Position numbers and translations under genes: made by a program | In this document: one piece after another, positions 23,081 through 35,779 of the stretch | Layout of the letters: every line of letters begins with the position of its first letter | How positions within the stretch are numbered: the stretch's first letter is position 1 | The notes under the pieces: generated by a model | Database searches by the model: none | What the model was told of the DNA's origin: nothing | What the model saw: the letters and a program-made list of their open reading frames with translations, nothing else | DNA from: Narthecium ossifragum | Taxonomy: Eukaryota > Streptophyta > Magnoliopsida > Dioscoreales > Nartheciaceae | Direction of reading: 5' to 3' | Length of the DNA: 64,000 nucleotides | NCBI GenBank assembly: GCA_963920575.1 | Contig: OY986967.1 | Location: 14,068,061 to 14,132,060, forward strand

Positions 23081-25408
23081 AAACCTATACGGGACGCCCA
23101 GCGTCGCCTCAACCCAAACATGAAAGACGTTGTTCGGGAAGAGATCCTTAAGTTGCTCGATGTTGGCGTTATATATCCTATTTCTGACAGCAAATGGGTA
23201 AGTCCAGTTCATGTGGTGCCTAAGAAATCAGGAATAACAGTTGTGAAGAATGAGAACAATGAGCTCATACCCACGAGGATGACTACTGGATGGCGGGTTT
23301 GCATCGATTATCGCAAGCTTAATGCGGCTACTAAAAAGGACCACTTTCCTTTACCTTTTATTGATCAAATGCTTGAACGCTTAGCTGGTCACTCATTTTA
23401 TTGTTTTCTTGATGGATTTTCAGGTTATAATCAAATTGCAATCGCCCCAGAGGACCAAGAGAAGACAACTATCACCTGTCCATTTGGAACATTCGCATAC
23501 AGAAGAATGCCATTCGGATTGTGCAATGCACCTGCTACCTTTCAAAGATGCATGATATCGATTTTCTCCGACATGATAGAAAGGTTTGTCGAGGTATTCA
23601 TGGATGATTTTTCTGTATTTGGAAATTCTTTTGATAATTGCCTTGCACACCTAACCTTGGTGCTTAAAAGATGTGAAGAGACAAATTTGACATTGAGCTG
23701 GAAGAAGAGTCACTTCATGGTAAGGCAAGGTATTGTTTTGGGACATGCTATTTCTAGTAAAGGTATTGGAGTAGATAAAGCAAAAATAGATTTGATTGAG
23801 AAATTACCGCCCCCTACTTCTGTGAAAGGTGTGCGGAGTTTTTTGGGCCATGCAGGATTTTATCGCAGATTCATTAGAGATTTTTCTAAAATTGCACGAC
23901 CTTTGTGTGATTTATTGGCCAAAGATAGTGAGTTTAAGTTTAGTAAAGCTTGTCTTGATGGTTTCAATACTTTGAAAGAGAAATTGATTACTGCACCAAT
24001 TATTATGCCTCCTGATTGGTCGTTGCCCTTTGAAATAATGTGCGATGCTTCTGATTATGCTATAGGGGCTGTTTTAGGACAAAGGGTAAATAAGGTCTCT
24101 CATGCTATTTATTATGCAAGTCGTACACTCAATGATGCTCAAATAAATTACTCCACTACTGAAAAAGAATTACTTGCTGTTGTTTTTGCATTGGAGAAAT
24201 TTCGCTCTTATTTGATTGGATCTAAAGTTATTATTTATTCAGATCATGCAGCATTGAAATATCTACTAACCAAAAAGGATACCAAGCCAAGGTTAATCAG
24301 GTGGGTCCTACTGCTGCAAGAGTTCGATTTGGAAATAAGGGACAAGAAAGGGAGCGACAATGTAGTGGCAGATCACTTGTCACGATTGGAGCACATGGAC
24401 AGCCCTAAGGATGTACAACCCATCCAAGATTGCTTTCCCGATGAACAACTATTTTCTGTGAATGGTAAAGAGCCCTGGTATGCGGATATTGTTAACTATT
24501 TAGCTAATAATGTTATGCGTACTGAATTGAATTCACAGGAAAAGAAAAGATTTTTATCTACTGTTCGATATTATTTTTGGGATGATCCTTATTTATTTAA
24601 GCATTGCCCTGATCAAATAATAAGGCGTTGTGTTCCAGAATATGAGCATGATGATATATTGAAATTTAGTCATGAATTAACTTGTGGAGGACACTTTGGA
24701 GGTAAGAAAACTGCTTTTAAAGTTCTTCAATCTGGTTTCTTTTGGCCTACATTATTCAAAGATGCATTTAATTTTGTTGCTAAGTGTGACAGATGTCAAC
24801 GGTCAGGGAATATAAGCAAAAGGAATGAGATGCCTCTTACAAATAATTTAGTGGTGGAATTGTTCGATGTTTGGGGCATAGACTTTATGGGACCGTTTCC
24901 TCCATCATACGGGTACACGTATATTCTTGTTGCTGTAGATTATGTGTCTAAGTGGATTGAAGCAATTGCAACCAGGAACAATGACAGCAAGACCGTGGTG
25001 GGATTCTTGAAAGATATGATTTTTACAAGATTTGGTACACCTCGGGCGATTATAAGTGATGGGGGATCACACTTTTGTAATAGAGCATTTGATGCATTGT
25101 TGAAGAAGTACAACATCACTCATCGGGTCGCAACCCCATATCACCCTCAAACATCGGGCCAAGTGGAGGTGAGCAATAGGCAAATAAAGACGATCCTGGA
25201 ACGGGTTGTTGGCACTACAAGGAAGGATTGGGCAGTAAAATTGAATGATGTTCTTTGGGCGTATCGCACCGCATATAAAACTCCAATTGGTATGAGCCCT
25301 TATCGCATTGTGTTTGGAAAAGCATGTCATCTACCGGTGGAATTGGAGTATAGGGCCTATTGGGCAATAAAACAGCTGATTTTTGACATGAGAGAAGCGG
25401 GGATATGA
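23081..25408 (+). pseudogene. Athila reverse transcriptase, RNase H and integrase
   Basis: Long uninterrupted reading. The reverse transcriptase shows [34 protein letters not shown] and the active site FMDDF. RNase H shows [30 protein letters not shown] and [13 protein letters not shown]. The integrase has the HHCC finger (CDRCQRSGN) and the DDE triad in [18 protein letters not shown] and [11 protein letters not shown], so catalytic residues are kept. The frame stops at 25408 because one base is missing near 25400 against the 1-2095 copy (gaagcggggatatgag versus gaagctggggacatgag). The upstream end is the solo-LTR junction; the apparent ATG at 23051 lies in the LTR and is not a true start. 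Confidence 0.92.
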
Positions 25409-25755
25409 GAAAGATGCAATTGAACGAATTGGATGAGCTGCGGAATGAAGCATACGAGAATGCTAAAATCTACAAAGAAAGGACCAAGCTCTATCATGAC
25501 AAAGCCATACAACGGAAGGAGTTCACACCAGGTATGAAAGTTTTACTTTATAACTCACGAATGAAATTCTTTCCAGGTAAATTAAGGTCAAGATGGACGG
25601 GCCCTTTTAGAGTGACACAAGTATCTCCTCATGGTGCTGTTGAAATTGAGAATGAAAGGAATGGGAGCAAATTCAAAGTCAATGGGCACCGCTTGAAATT
25701 GTATTTGGAAGGACATTCAGAAATGGTGGACGCAGTTGATTTTGTTGAACCATAA
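25405..25755 (+). pseudogene. Athila integrase C-terminal domain, shifted by one base
   Basis: About 116 residues continuing the polyprotein in the next frame. The SH3-like C-terminal fold is suggested by [20 protein letters not shown] then [18 protein letters not shown] and [11 protein letters not shown]. It matches 1727-2095. The ATG at 25405 is an internal methionine, not a biological start. It ends with the pol stop codon at about 25753. Confidence 0.85.
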
Positions 25756-26977
25756 ACTTGGCAGTACGTCTTGCCTAGACGTTAAATAAAGCGCTGGGTG
25801 GGAGGCAACCCACCAAGGTAACCTGTTTTTTTAGTTTAAGTTTAAGTTTTCAGTCTTATGTTTTTCTTTTGTTTTGTTTTAAGTTTTCAGCCACCCTGAG
25901 GATCCTTGAGGAGATGTTCGCTATTCTATCAGGTGGCCTCTTTCTTATTTACAGTACTTGTCTCTTCTTTCTCTGGAATTTTTGGATAGCCACCTCCTAC
26001 ATATTTTAGTGGATAAATGCACACATTGAGGACAATGTTGATTTCAGGTTGGGGGGTGTAGACATTCATGACCTTATTCATACTACCTTGTGGGTATAAT
26101 AGTGTTAAATTGTACATGAGTTGAAATTTTTTTTGAAATTTTTTTATGCGTATTATACATGCTGTATTCATATGGATTGACCTATACATTGATTGCATGT
26201 GTGATAACCTGAAGGTAGAACATTATGTGAGTCACACGCGAACACGTTCTGTGCAGTGGTAATTATACCCACCAAAGGAATGAGCATGCTATTGTCAATC
26301 TAGACCATGATTTCAGCATTAGCTAGTTTTGAGTATTGCATGCAGAAAATAAAAAGAGAGAAAAAGTTCTGGAGCTCGATTAAGCTGTGCCTTAACACGT
26401 ATTTGGTGATCTACTGAGTAACCGGGTGTTCTTGCCTCAGGAAGCGGGGAGCTCGCGTAAAAAGGTAGAACCACTAATAGCTATAAAAAAAAAAAATTAA
26501 AAAAAAAAAAAAAAAAAAAACTACTCAGTGTTTTGTTAAGTAACCGGGTCTCTGCGCCTCAAGAAGCGGAGAGTGCTCGCGTAAAAAGGCGAAATGTCTG
26601 ATAGTTGAAAAAAGAAAAGAAAAAAAAAGGCATGTTGTACTTAAAGTGCGAGGGTTGGATGATTGGTCATGAAGATAGTAGCGTGTTTGGACTAATGGTG
26701 GGTAGAAGTTGCTTCTGTACGTAACATTTATTTATCACGTCACATGTGTTCTTCTGAATGGTGATTAGCATGTTTGAAGTGTAGAAGTTGATTTCATATG
26801 TTGGTAGTATGTGTATGAGTATAAGAAGTTTTCGTGCTCTGTACGGTGTACAACATTATTAACTTGATAAGGCAGAACTTTTATCATGCTTGTCTACATC
26901 CTTGAACCGTTGGTGTGCTTAATATATTTTATGCGCTTAAAATTGCTAGAGACTAGCAATAAGCTGGTTGGGGGGTG
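25756..26977 (+). other. 3' spacer and polypurine tract of the Athila element
   Basis: Non-coding. It includes a poly-A/T-rich stretch (26485-26520) and the paired blocks gtaaccgggtgttcttgcct (about 26419) and gtaaccgggtctctgcgcct (about 26540), each followed by agcgg and gctcgcgtaaaaaggc/t words. The same pair is kept in the older copy at 2096-3255. The purine-rich ggttggggggtg (26966-26977) abuts the 3' LTR and is the likely plus-strand primer. No env-like reading frame. Confidence 0.75.
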
Positions 26978-28422
26978 TGATGAGTGCATGAAAGTGCACT
27001 CTAAATAGCCTTATAACCATCTCAATTGCTAGATTATTATCCTTAATCAACATCTTTATTACTATTTTTATATTTATATGTTGCGTCACAAAGTTGTCTG
27101 GAAAATGCAGGAAAAATGAGAAAAGAAGCTGAAAAGATTACATGGATCAAATTGAAAGATTAATCTGTACCTGCTCATGAAGAACCAGATGATGTGCCAT
27201 ATATGGTTGGAAAGATCTTGAAGTGTAGTTTTGGGAGAATTTTACGGTTCGTGATTTGGAGTATCAGAGAGGAAGATACAACACTTTTCGTACAAGTGCG
27301 CAAGCTGAATGAATAGTGATGGTTGACCCTGAGGATGTGACGGTCGACCATCGCGCTCAGAAATTCCCCCGAACGACCGTCGCATCGACCGTCACATGCA
27401 AAACTTCCCACGGTCGACCGTGGCATCATCCGTCGCATCGACCGTCAGCCTCTGTTAAAGAAAATACTTCTCAGGGTCGATGCGAGGATCGACCGTCGCT
27501 CTTCCGAAATATTTTGAACAGTTGCCGGTCGACCGTGAGATCTCACGGTCGACCGCCACGTCAGCAAGGAGCGTTTAATGAGCCGGATCTCACTCGAGTT
27601 TAGGCCTATAAATACAATACTTAGGGTTATCAAAGGGGATCTTTTGGAGGACTTTTCTGGAGCATCTGGAGGAGAGGAAGCCGCGTTAGGGTTTTGTTTT
27701 CTTCGTCTTTCTTTCTTTATTTTTCTTTGAACACTTTTGTCGTCTTCATGATGAACATGAGTGGCTAGTTTCTTCTCTAAGGTACCGATGTAGCCCTAAC
27801 TGAATCATTCTATGTTATTGGATCATGATTATTCAATCAGTTTATTTTCCTTGTTTCATTCATTATTATAACTGAGATCTTAAATACATTTATCTGGCCA
27901 ATAAAAGTATTGTAGATTGTTTTATGTGAGATTGGGCGAGGGTTCATTCCCTAATCTTACAGGATCTGTGAATGAATGAGTTTATGTCGAGGCCGGGTTC
28001 AAGCTAAGAGTATTCTTGGTTCATGATTGTTCTTCAGAGCTTAATGGATTCTTGGTTAACACTTAGTTATGGGTTCATTAACTAGGGTTAAGTGGGGGTA
28101 CTTGGTGAAGACCGCGGCCGAACGGATCATCATACCGGAAAAACGAGCCCTTGGAATTAAACTGAAATCTTTATTGATTCAATGCATAGAATGAGGATGT
28201 TATGGTGAAATCGGAACCTTAGTATTCAACCATCATATTTTCATCGTTTTCTTATTTCGTTATTAGATCATCTATTTTTGAGACATCATATTTTCTTTCT
28301 TTCCTGTTCTTTAGCGTTTCACTCTAATAATCTTTACAAATCTCTGTGGGTACGATACTCGTCTTGCTGCTATACTGATTGCACTGATTCGTATACTTGC
28401 GAGATATAAAATTTATTCATCA
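26978..28422 (+). repeat. 3' LTR of the Athila element
   Basis: Same length (1445 bp) and termini as the 5' LTR and nearly identical, with about two dozen substitutions seen by eye. Palindrome cluster at about 27318-27557 and TATAAAT at 27607-27613. Followed by the GGTGT duplication (28423-28427). Confidence 0.95.
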
Positions 28423-28474
28423 GGTGTTTCAGCAGCGTTGTGTTGGTTCTTTGAGAGATAGCCTGGACTGCCAT
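28423..28474 (+). mobile_element. Host Tekay-like element, internal segment 3
   Basis: A 52-bp host remnant (GGTGT, then ttcagcagcgttgtgttggt and gagatagcctggactgccat) between the Athila element and the next solo LTR. It corresponds to the reverse complement of about 34965-34905 in the 29947-38058 element (cctttgagaggtagcctgga), which proves continuity of the host across the insertions. Confidence 0.75.
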
Positions 28475-29946
28475 TGTGAGGACATGTCCCTCTACTTCTG
28501 GGTCGATCGTCTAGGTCGGGGCCATAGCTCATTGTGGACCGCAAGGGCAATTTGGTAAATTACGCCTAGTCGGTTTGTTTCACACCCGCGTGTGCACACA
28601 CTGACTGTGTTTATGTTAATATTTGTTTAGAACAGTTAGGTGGACCTGAGATCGAAAGATTTGGGCTTGGGCTTGTGTTTTAGCCCAAGTCTGGCTTTCT
28701 GGGCGAAAGGGATCCATCTTCCCTTGCTAAGAAGATCGATCTTTTAGGGCCAGAAAGTTAAGTCGGTTCATCAGGAAGGAGCAATCTTTTCTTGAGGGAA
28801 AGATCGATCTCTCATAAGGCGATTTGTCCGTCTATAGAATGAACGTGACCCCCTTCTTTGATTCTCTTTTTAAATCCGTCGTTCTTGAGCTGAGATTCGA
28901 CTAGATTTGGAGGAGATTGAGGACGATCCAAGGCTCAGCAGCTGGGATTGAAGCTGATCTAGTCTAGGTAGGGATCCTACTTAATTGAGTTTCTGGTTTT
29001 TGGAGGTTTTGTTTTGGGATCTTTTTCTTAGATCTGCTAATATACATGTTTGTTTTCAATGAAAGAATCAGTTTTGGACTCGTGGTCCTTCGTACAACCA
29101 GATCCTAAGGTTTTGTTGGATTTGGTTTAGTTTTCCGATGGTATTTCTCATCGACGGTTCGCCGATGAACCCATCCTAATCGATCCTTCTTGGGGAATGA
29201 TCGATCATTTGGGGGACGTCATACCCAGCCGATGCATGATCGATCTTCTGGTGGAGAAGATCGATCTTTTCTTGGCTGGCATAGACATGGTCCCGGGTCA
29301 CGAGGAAGATCGATCCTTCTGGTGGAGAAGATCGATTCTTTTCGGCTTGTCCGGGACGGGGTCTCCAAACACTAAGCAGATCGATATTCTCTGGCGGAGG
29401 AGATCAATCTCTTTAGTGGTTGAGAGATGTTTTCAATGGTTTTTTTCCCGTGGGGCTTCACATGTACGGATTTTCTTTATCGTTTTATACCTTGTATATA
29501 TGGTTAGGCATGTTACCGGTGTTTGACGGGGCTGCTTCCCGTAACATGTTGTTCTTTTGTGAACTGGCGGCAGTTGGTGGGGTTACCAATGCAGCAGTTC
29601 CTTGACTTACTTATCTGTTCACCACCCCGGGCCGGCAGGGTGCCGGGCCCAGACCTTGTTTATTATATCATCACATGTGTTGCATGCTTACTTGCTTATC
29701 TGCGTGTATTCATAGCATGTATCTGATTGCGCATTAGTCGCATAAGTTTAGGGCATGAGTGATGGGTTAATCGCCGATCTGATGCTTTCAGGAAGCTCAG
29801 ATTTAGTTCTAGGACCATGGCTAGGTAGCGTTGTCAAGGTTTGAATGGTAGTATTTCTGTCGATCTTGATGATAGGCTTAGATGACTAGATTACTCTTGT
29901 TGATCGAGGTTTAGAGGTCTTGTCGGCCTCGAGCCAGGTTTTGAGG
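28475..29946 (+). mobile_element. Solo Tekay-like LTR, part 1 (split by a nested element)
   Basis: Starts TGTGAGGACATGTCCC after GCCAT (28470-28474). Palindromes of AGATCGATCT type cluster at about 28725-28815 and 29180-29410. It is interrupted at 29946 by a second Tekay-like element with TGAGG duplication and resumes at 38059. The two parts together are about 2.15 kb. Confidence 0.85.
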
Positions 29947-32238
29947 TGTCGCGCCCCGACCCGCGAAAGCCCAACCGAGCCGAGCGACGCGAACCGGAAC
30001 CTAACTAAATGCGGAAATAAAAGCGAGGGGCTCCCCCAAGTGACTGATTTCACAATTCAATTCATAAGCACCCCTGAATATTACAACAAATTTAAAACCT
30101 CAACAGATATAATATGATAATCCAAACATCAAGGGGGTTACAAGAGTTTATACATCATACTCCCGCAGGAGGCTAACTATAACAAAAGTGTAGGAAGGGA
30201 TCACCGGACCTCAAACCCCGCCAGACGCCGCCGCGCCACCAAACACCTGCCCGGTAGGGGCTACTGAAGAAGAGCTGGCGCCTGCACCTGCAAAACGCAG
30301 CCTGGGTAGGAGTGAGCATAAAGCTCAGTAGGGTTCTACACTACGTCACACAAAAGGAAGGGGGAACGCAACAGTGTCGCCCTCAAGTAAGACCTGGGTG
30401 TATACAGGGGTCCCATAACCCCACCGCGTGTCCCTGTGGCCCACGAACATGGTCGCACTCAGTAGCAGGAAACAACACTGCTGGCCCACAAGCAGGTACC
30501 GGCACTGCAGGAGGGAAACTGCACCGCTAAGTAGTCAACCTATCTACTCAAGGGTCAACACAGTGGAACACGGGCTACACCTCAGCATCCGACTCAAGGC
30601 CGACACGACCTCTATAATCACCAAGCAACATGTGTACCAGTCATCTAATCCTATCATCCAATTTGACTGGACACCACAATTCAAATCGGGTCCTAACTAC
30701 CCAACCCCGATCCTATGGCTAAATCCGAGCTTCCAGCCTCGGGACGGCGATCCAAAAATCACCCACGCCCTAACCATGCAACTAATGCACAACAGAGAAT
30801 GCATCCTATGAACATACACAGATCAGAGAATAAAGCATGTATCAGTATGATCAGGCAACATACAAGTCTAACAGGATCGCTGCAGCGGTACTACCAACCG
30901 CTGCCAGCCGATCCGCAGCGGGTCCCGGCATTATGACGGTACCACGACCGTCAACCGCGAACCCCTGCAATGGGAAGCAACCCCGAAAACTTCGAACATA
31001 AAATACTATATTAAAACACCATTCAAAACCACTAAAAATGCTATTCAAGGCTGGCGGTCGATCAACGGATAGACCGTAAAAAATCTAAGGTTGACGGTCG
31101 ATCAACGGATCGACCGTGAGGGGTTATTTTGCTATTTTTCGGGCTCATGGTCGACCGTGGAGACCGCGACGATTGATCCACGGATCATCCGTGGCACTAT
31201 TCATCAGCAACTCTACTCTGACACAGTTTCGTATAAAAATCACCAAAACTCGTAGACAAATCGGAAAAATATGAAATCAATTGGGTTTGAAAGTAGACTC
31301 ACAGATCTACAACTCTTATTTCTCATAAAAATCGAAGAACATTCATGTACAAGCCGGAAAACGCGCCGCAAGCCGGCTGTTCTTCAAGAACAGCAGAAAA
31401 CCGGAAATCCGAGATTTATCATGCATAAATCCTACTGAAATCTTAACCAAAGTTCATGAAACTTATATCAGTACTTAGACTAGGCCACATGCATCTAATA
31501 ACACAAATTCATCAAGATCTAACGGCTAGATCTAACGAAACCCATTAATTAACTCATGTAGGTAGAACACCTACCGAACTGCGCATTCCTCGGCTGATCC
31601 CTCCCAAGTTGATCACCAACAGGGTTCCAAACCACTTCAGGGATCTTCCTCTCGTTGTCACGGATCCAACGAGCTTTAGAACGCCCAAAATGGTGGTCGG
31701 AGGAGGGAGAACGAAGGAGAAGAAGATGGCTGCCCCAGAAGGAAACAGAGGAACAAAACCAGAACCGCGGAAGAGAAGAAGGGAGAAGGAAGAAGAAGAG
31801 AAGGAAGAAGAGGAGGAGAAGAGGAGGGGAAGGTCGGGGAAGGTTGGGGAAGGTCAGGGAAGGTAGGGGAAGGTGGGGAAAAATTGGAAGGAGAGGTCCT
31901 CTCTTCCCTGACAAAGGAGGACGACGGAAGCTGAACTGCTCTGCGCAGTTCAACTGCCCTGCGCACGAGTCCGATCGATCGGTCCTTGGAGCGACCGATC
32001 GCTCAAGGGCCGTAAGCTGCCCAAAAGCAAGCTTCAGCGCGCCCGAGTTGGGATCTTCCGATCCCGGGTCTACCTAACCATTCTAATCAAGCAGTAACAC
32101 AAGCAAGGTCAGTGTATGCACACGCGGGTGTGAAACAAACCAACAAGGCGCAATTTACCAAATTGCCCTTGCGGTCCACAACGAGCCACGGGCCCGACCC
32201 AGGCGGTCGACCCAGGAATGGAGGGACAGGTCCTCACA
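29947..32238 (-). repeat. 3' LTR of the Tekay-like element
   Basis: 2292 bp; plus-strand TGTCGCGCCCCGACCC...GACAGGTCCTCACA. It contains cggtcgatcaacggatcgac palindromes (about 31094-31190), a GATCGATCGG site (31973-31983), and a GA-rich block (31680-31880) that makes spurious reading frames. Confidence 0.9.
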
Positions 32239-32312
32239 TCCTAATACGCTTAAAAGAAATCTCGTCCCGAGATTCGATAAAGGTAGGGCTCGGAAACAGA
32301 AAAACAGTTACA

Positions 32313-32935
32313 CTAGAAGACAGGACAAGAGGTGCCTCGAGATGAAAACAACTGTGGAAACTCCTGCCGCATGTGCGCCTCGCGCTCCCAGGTCATCTCC
32401 TCGGTGCTTCTGTGCCTCCACAGTACCTTGACCAAGGGAATCGTCTTGCCCCGCAAGACCTGATCCCTCCGGTCAAGTACTCGAACTGGCTGCTCGACGA
32501 ACGTCGCGTCTGCCTCAAGCTCGATGTCATCCACCCTGATGACATGAGACGGATCTGGATGATACTTCCTTAGCATCGACACATGGAACATCGGATGCAC
32601 AGCAGACATGTGCTGAGGAAGATCCAGGCGGTAAGCTACCTCGCCGATCCTCTCTAGGATCTCAAACGGCCCGACAAACCTCGGCGCCAACTTACCACCC
32701 CTGCCAAACCTGACAGACCCTCTGTACGGCGATGCTCGTAGGAACACCCTGTCACCGACTGCAAACTCCAATGGTCGTTGCCTCTGATCTGCGTATCTCT
32801 CTCGTCTGCTCTGTGCTGATCTCCCTGAGAACTGTCTGACGACGTCTGGGATGGTGGATGGTGCCTCAACAACGTCGGTTGAGCAATCGGATGAACGGTA
32901 CGAACTGCCGTGCTACACCTAGAATGGCACTGCAC
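32313..32935 (-). pseudogene. Integrase C-terminus and chromodomain of the Tekay-like element
   Basis: The 32771-32313 reading shows the integrase C-terminal domain (FAVGDRVFLRASPYRG, GPFEILERIGEVAYRLDL, HPMFHVSMLRKY) followed by a chromodomain-like tail (VLWRHRSTEEMTWERE). This order is typical of chromoviruses, whose chromodomain directs integration to heterochromatin. A frameshift near 32772 separates it from the preceding stretch (32935-32772), which continues upstream integrase in another frame (SSQGDQHRADERDTQIR reads as a shifted linker). It lies 75 bp from the 3' LTR. The fold is well preserved but it is not part of an intact polyprotein. Confidence 0.85.
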
Positions 32936-33639
32936 CCGTCTGGACTGATGGCTGCTGGAAAAGGAAAACTCTAGTAGTGGGACATACCCTACCTAACAGC
33001 CTCCTGCAATCTGGTGATGACGTTCGCTATGATGTGCTTCCTCTCCCACTCTGATACTGGAACGGGCTGTAGTGGGTCAGCCGAATCTGCAACACTGCTA
33101 CCTAAGCACGACCTGCCATCTGCTGACACTGTCCAGCCCTCTATCATGTGCTCGGTGCCAACCACAACACGGATCTCCACGAGCTCCGGATATATACCCT
33201 GGGTCTATATCACTTTGGCCGGGAGAGCTGGGATGCTACAAACACCGAAGGGGAGGTCATCTGGAATCTGATCCTTGAAATCTGATCCAACTGATTGTCT
33301 GTCTCTGATGAGCTGACAATACCACCAAATCTGCTCTAGCCTCTTTGACCACTGTTGTTGGCTAATACCCTTAAAGGCACTGACTCAGTGCCTTTAAGGC
33401 AAAAGCTCCGGTCTCCTGGTCATTCTGGTCAACTGTCCCGCAGTCTTGGAGATACCTCTACTGAATCTTGAACACCATCTTCAACCTCTGCTGTCGTACA
33501 TCTGTGTTGAGCCCGGCTGAATCAATTGATCTGCCTGCCACTGAGACTGCCCGTCCATCGAAACCTGCCTATGAAGGCCAAGACCTCACGTTGGGAGCCA
33601 AATAATGTCGATACACCCTCGGCAGCTGCGATGCAAACG

Positions 33640-33790
33640 CCAAATATCGCTGGTGCTTCTCCTCAACGCGCCAGTAAAAAGGATGTTGTCGATGAACGCT
33701 ACTGCAACTGATCAGGGTACGCCCTGAAGATCCTCTACATCCGATCCGTGAAAGTAGCTGGTGCGTTCATCAAACTAAACGGCATCACTG
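33640..33790 (-). pseudogene. Reverse transcriptase remnant of the Tekay-like element
   Basis: In mixed frames the minus strand shows MPFSLMNAPATFTDRM (about 33786-33739), the usual MPFGLTNAPATF box, then a YPDQ and a FIDNI stretch that correspond to the YLDQF and FIDDIL active-site region. The second catalytic aspartate is changed and stops intervene. The order matches the host copy near 39850-39930. Confidence 0.65.
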
Positions 33791-35764
33791 TGAACTAGTA
33801 CAATCCGTACCTCGTACGGAAGCCTCCCTCCGGGATGTCGCAATCCCGAATCCTCAGTTGGTGTAGTCGATGCGAAGGTTAAACTCTGAAGGGGTTGACG
33901 AGTCTCTCAACTGCTAACATATCACAGTTACACTGCAGCGGGCGCATACCTTGTGCTGCAACACTGGCTAGCTTCCTGACGCCCATGCATGTATGGAGGG
34001 AACCATCCACAATGAGAACCGGAACACACTCTGAGGTAACACACCTGGGCGAACGAAATCCCGAGCTACCGACTCGGCCGACTGAGTCCTCGACTCTCCA
34101 AATGCTGCTGGCATCCACATGCAAACTCGCAACGCTCACAACCGCCCAAAGAAATCTCGACCTCGAACTCGGTGTCCCGCGAAGGCGACAACCAGAAAGC
34201 TCCTCAAGAAGGACAGCTGCACAAACAACAACAACAACACGAGGGGAAAGCTGCTCTCCAGAGCACCCTCGAATACATGGAGAAGGAGTTCACTACAAGC
34301 CGGTGAACAAACCCTAGCTCTCGACAAGCAAAAGGATCACCGAACCGCGATCTTCAACGAGAGCGAAACAGCGCCGTTAGGTATGCTCACGACACCTTCC
34401 CACAGCCAAAGAAGCACAACCCGGTGCGCGACCAACCGACGCAACCGAGGAAGCCGTTGAACCCCAACGTGCACCACACGTGGGCGACGGACACCTAGAG
34501 GTTCCCAACCTCTAAGAAACGCCCCGACAAGAGCAACCAACCCAAGCTCTTGTCCCAATCGGTGGCTACTCTCAAGCCACACTCGACTCAGGTCCCAAGC
34601 CGGCACGGCTACTCGGGGACGAGTCGCAAGGGTGAAAACCTAGAGCCACAAAGGAAAACGTAAGTTGCGAGAAGCTCCGAAAGCTGAAGGTGGCGGCTCT
34701 GAAACTGGCTGCTGCTGAAGCTACCAACTCCTGCGTCTGCCCCAAGTACCTGCCCCAACTGAGGCACTAGTCCACCGCTCTGGCCCACACCGTGCGTCAC
34801 GCCCGACTGCTCTGCGGTAAGCGCCGAGCGCTCCTCGTAACCAGCACCGTCGGCGGAAAAGACCCACAACGGCTAGCACTCGAGCACCCGGTGGACTACC
34901 TCTTAGTATGACGGTCCAGGCTACCTCTCAAAGGACCGGTACGACGCTGCTGCTGCCACGGCTGCTGCTGATGTTGAAACCTCTGCCTTTGCCAATGGCT
35001 ACCCTGCCGTTCCCCAGAAGCAGGAACAACAACCCCGAAACTCACCACGACCACCGGCCAACTGCCCGGTGTCAACCCTCAAGTCATCTGTCTCAGTATC
35101 CAGAGTACAATCCAGGGCGTCCCCTGCTGTCGCTCCAGCGTACCGAGGCAGGTGATCCAACCAACCCGCGTGCTACCACGCGGTGCGAGCACCGAGAACA
35201 GAGGAAGTTACTCCCAACTACACCACCCTCCAAGGGTAGGTGCCAAAAAACAGTACGCGAACTGTTCTCAACACACAACCAACAGTGTCCCTAGTGGCCC
35301 CGACAAGCGCCACTACGAATCGCTTCCTGGGAAGGCAAGAAAACAACAGCTTCCCAAGCAAGCGATACTCCAGGATGCCCAAAACATCCGGGATCCGGGA
35401 CACCTCCTTCAATCAGTCCTCTACTGTCGAAGGATCTCTAACATCGTCCCTGGGCCACTACGGACCCACCTCTCAGGATTCGAAGAGTATAAAGACGACA
35501 CGTCCTATTCCCTACTCGCTCATCTCCAGCACGGGGGGCGACACTGTCAGGCGAGGGAACGGACGACACCGGTGCGCATGCACATCTCCCCCTGAGACGT
35601 CATGACGCAACCGGGAAGCAACAAAACACAGCAGCAAACATATAGATAAGCATGTCACACGCAATCGCAAACAGACATGTAAGGATGTTCTAGACCTAGA
35701 ACTATCCCATCCCACACTCAATCTCAACCGTATCCCGATCCTAACCCTGGGATCTACAACCTAT
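33791..35764 (-). other. Internal region of the Tekay-like element without readable genes
   Basis: Nearly 2 kb between the primer site and the reverse transcriptase remnant. Many short frames on both strands and no Gag or zinc-knuckle motif that I trust. It is colinear with the host segments at 14606-15092, 16647-16785, 28423-28474 and 38739-39860 (reverse complement), so the closed-frame state is shared by two copies. Confidence 0.6.
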
Positions 35765-35776
35765 GCTCTGATACCA
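35765..35776 (-). promoter_or_regulatory. Primer binding site, initiator tRNA-Met
   Basis: Minus-strand TGGTATCAGAGC, complementary to the 3' part of plant initiator tRNA-Met, located 3 bp from the LTR end at 35780. This is the usual primer of chromoviruses. Confidence 0.88.
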
Positions 35777-35779
35777 AGC

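Larger units (their letters stand above)
16786..28422 (+). mobile_element. Two-LTR Athila-type Ty3/gypsy element, TSD GGTGT
   Basis: Complete in structure: 1445-bp LTRs at both ends, a tRNA-Asp primer site, gag, protease, reverse transcriptase, RNase H and integrase on one strand, a non-coding 3' spacer, a polypurine tract, and GGTGT duplicated at 16781-16785 and 28423-28427. Clade evidence is the primer site, the DLGASVNLMP protease motif, the Athila-like Gag and the long 3' spacer. No env-like frame is present. Without its own 2.1-kb insertion it would be about 9.5 kb. By eye I count about two dozen LTR differences (near 98% identity), so insertion was fairly recent. It is non-autonomous now because of one stop, one frameshift and the solo-LTR insertion. 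Confidence 0.95.

Noticed and set aside
25756..26977. Envelope-like gene in the Athila 3' spacer
   Set aside because: No long frame or transmembrane pattern is present; this element belongs to a form without it or has lost it.
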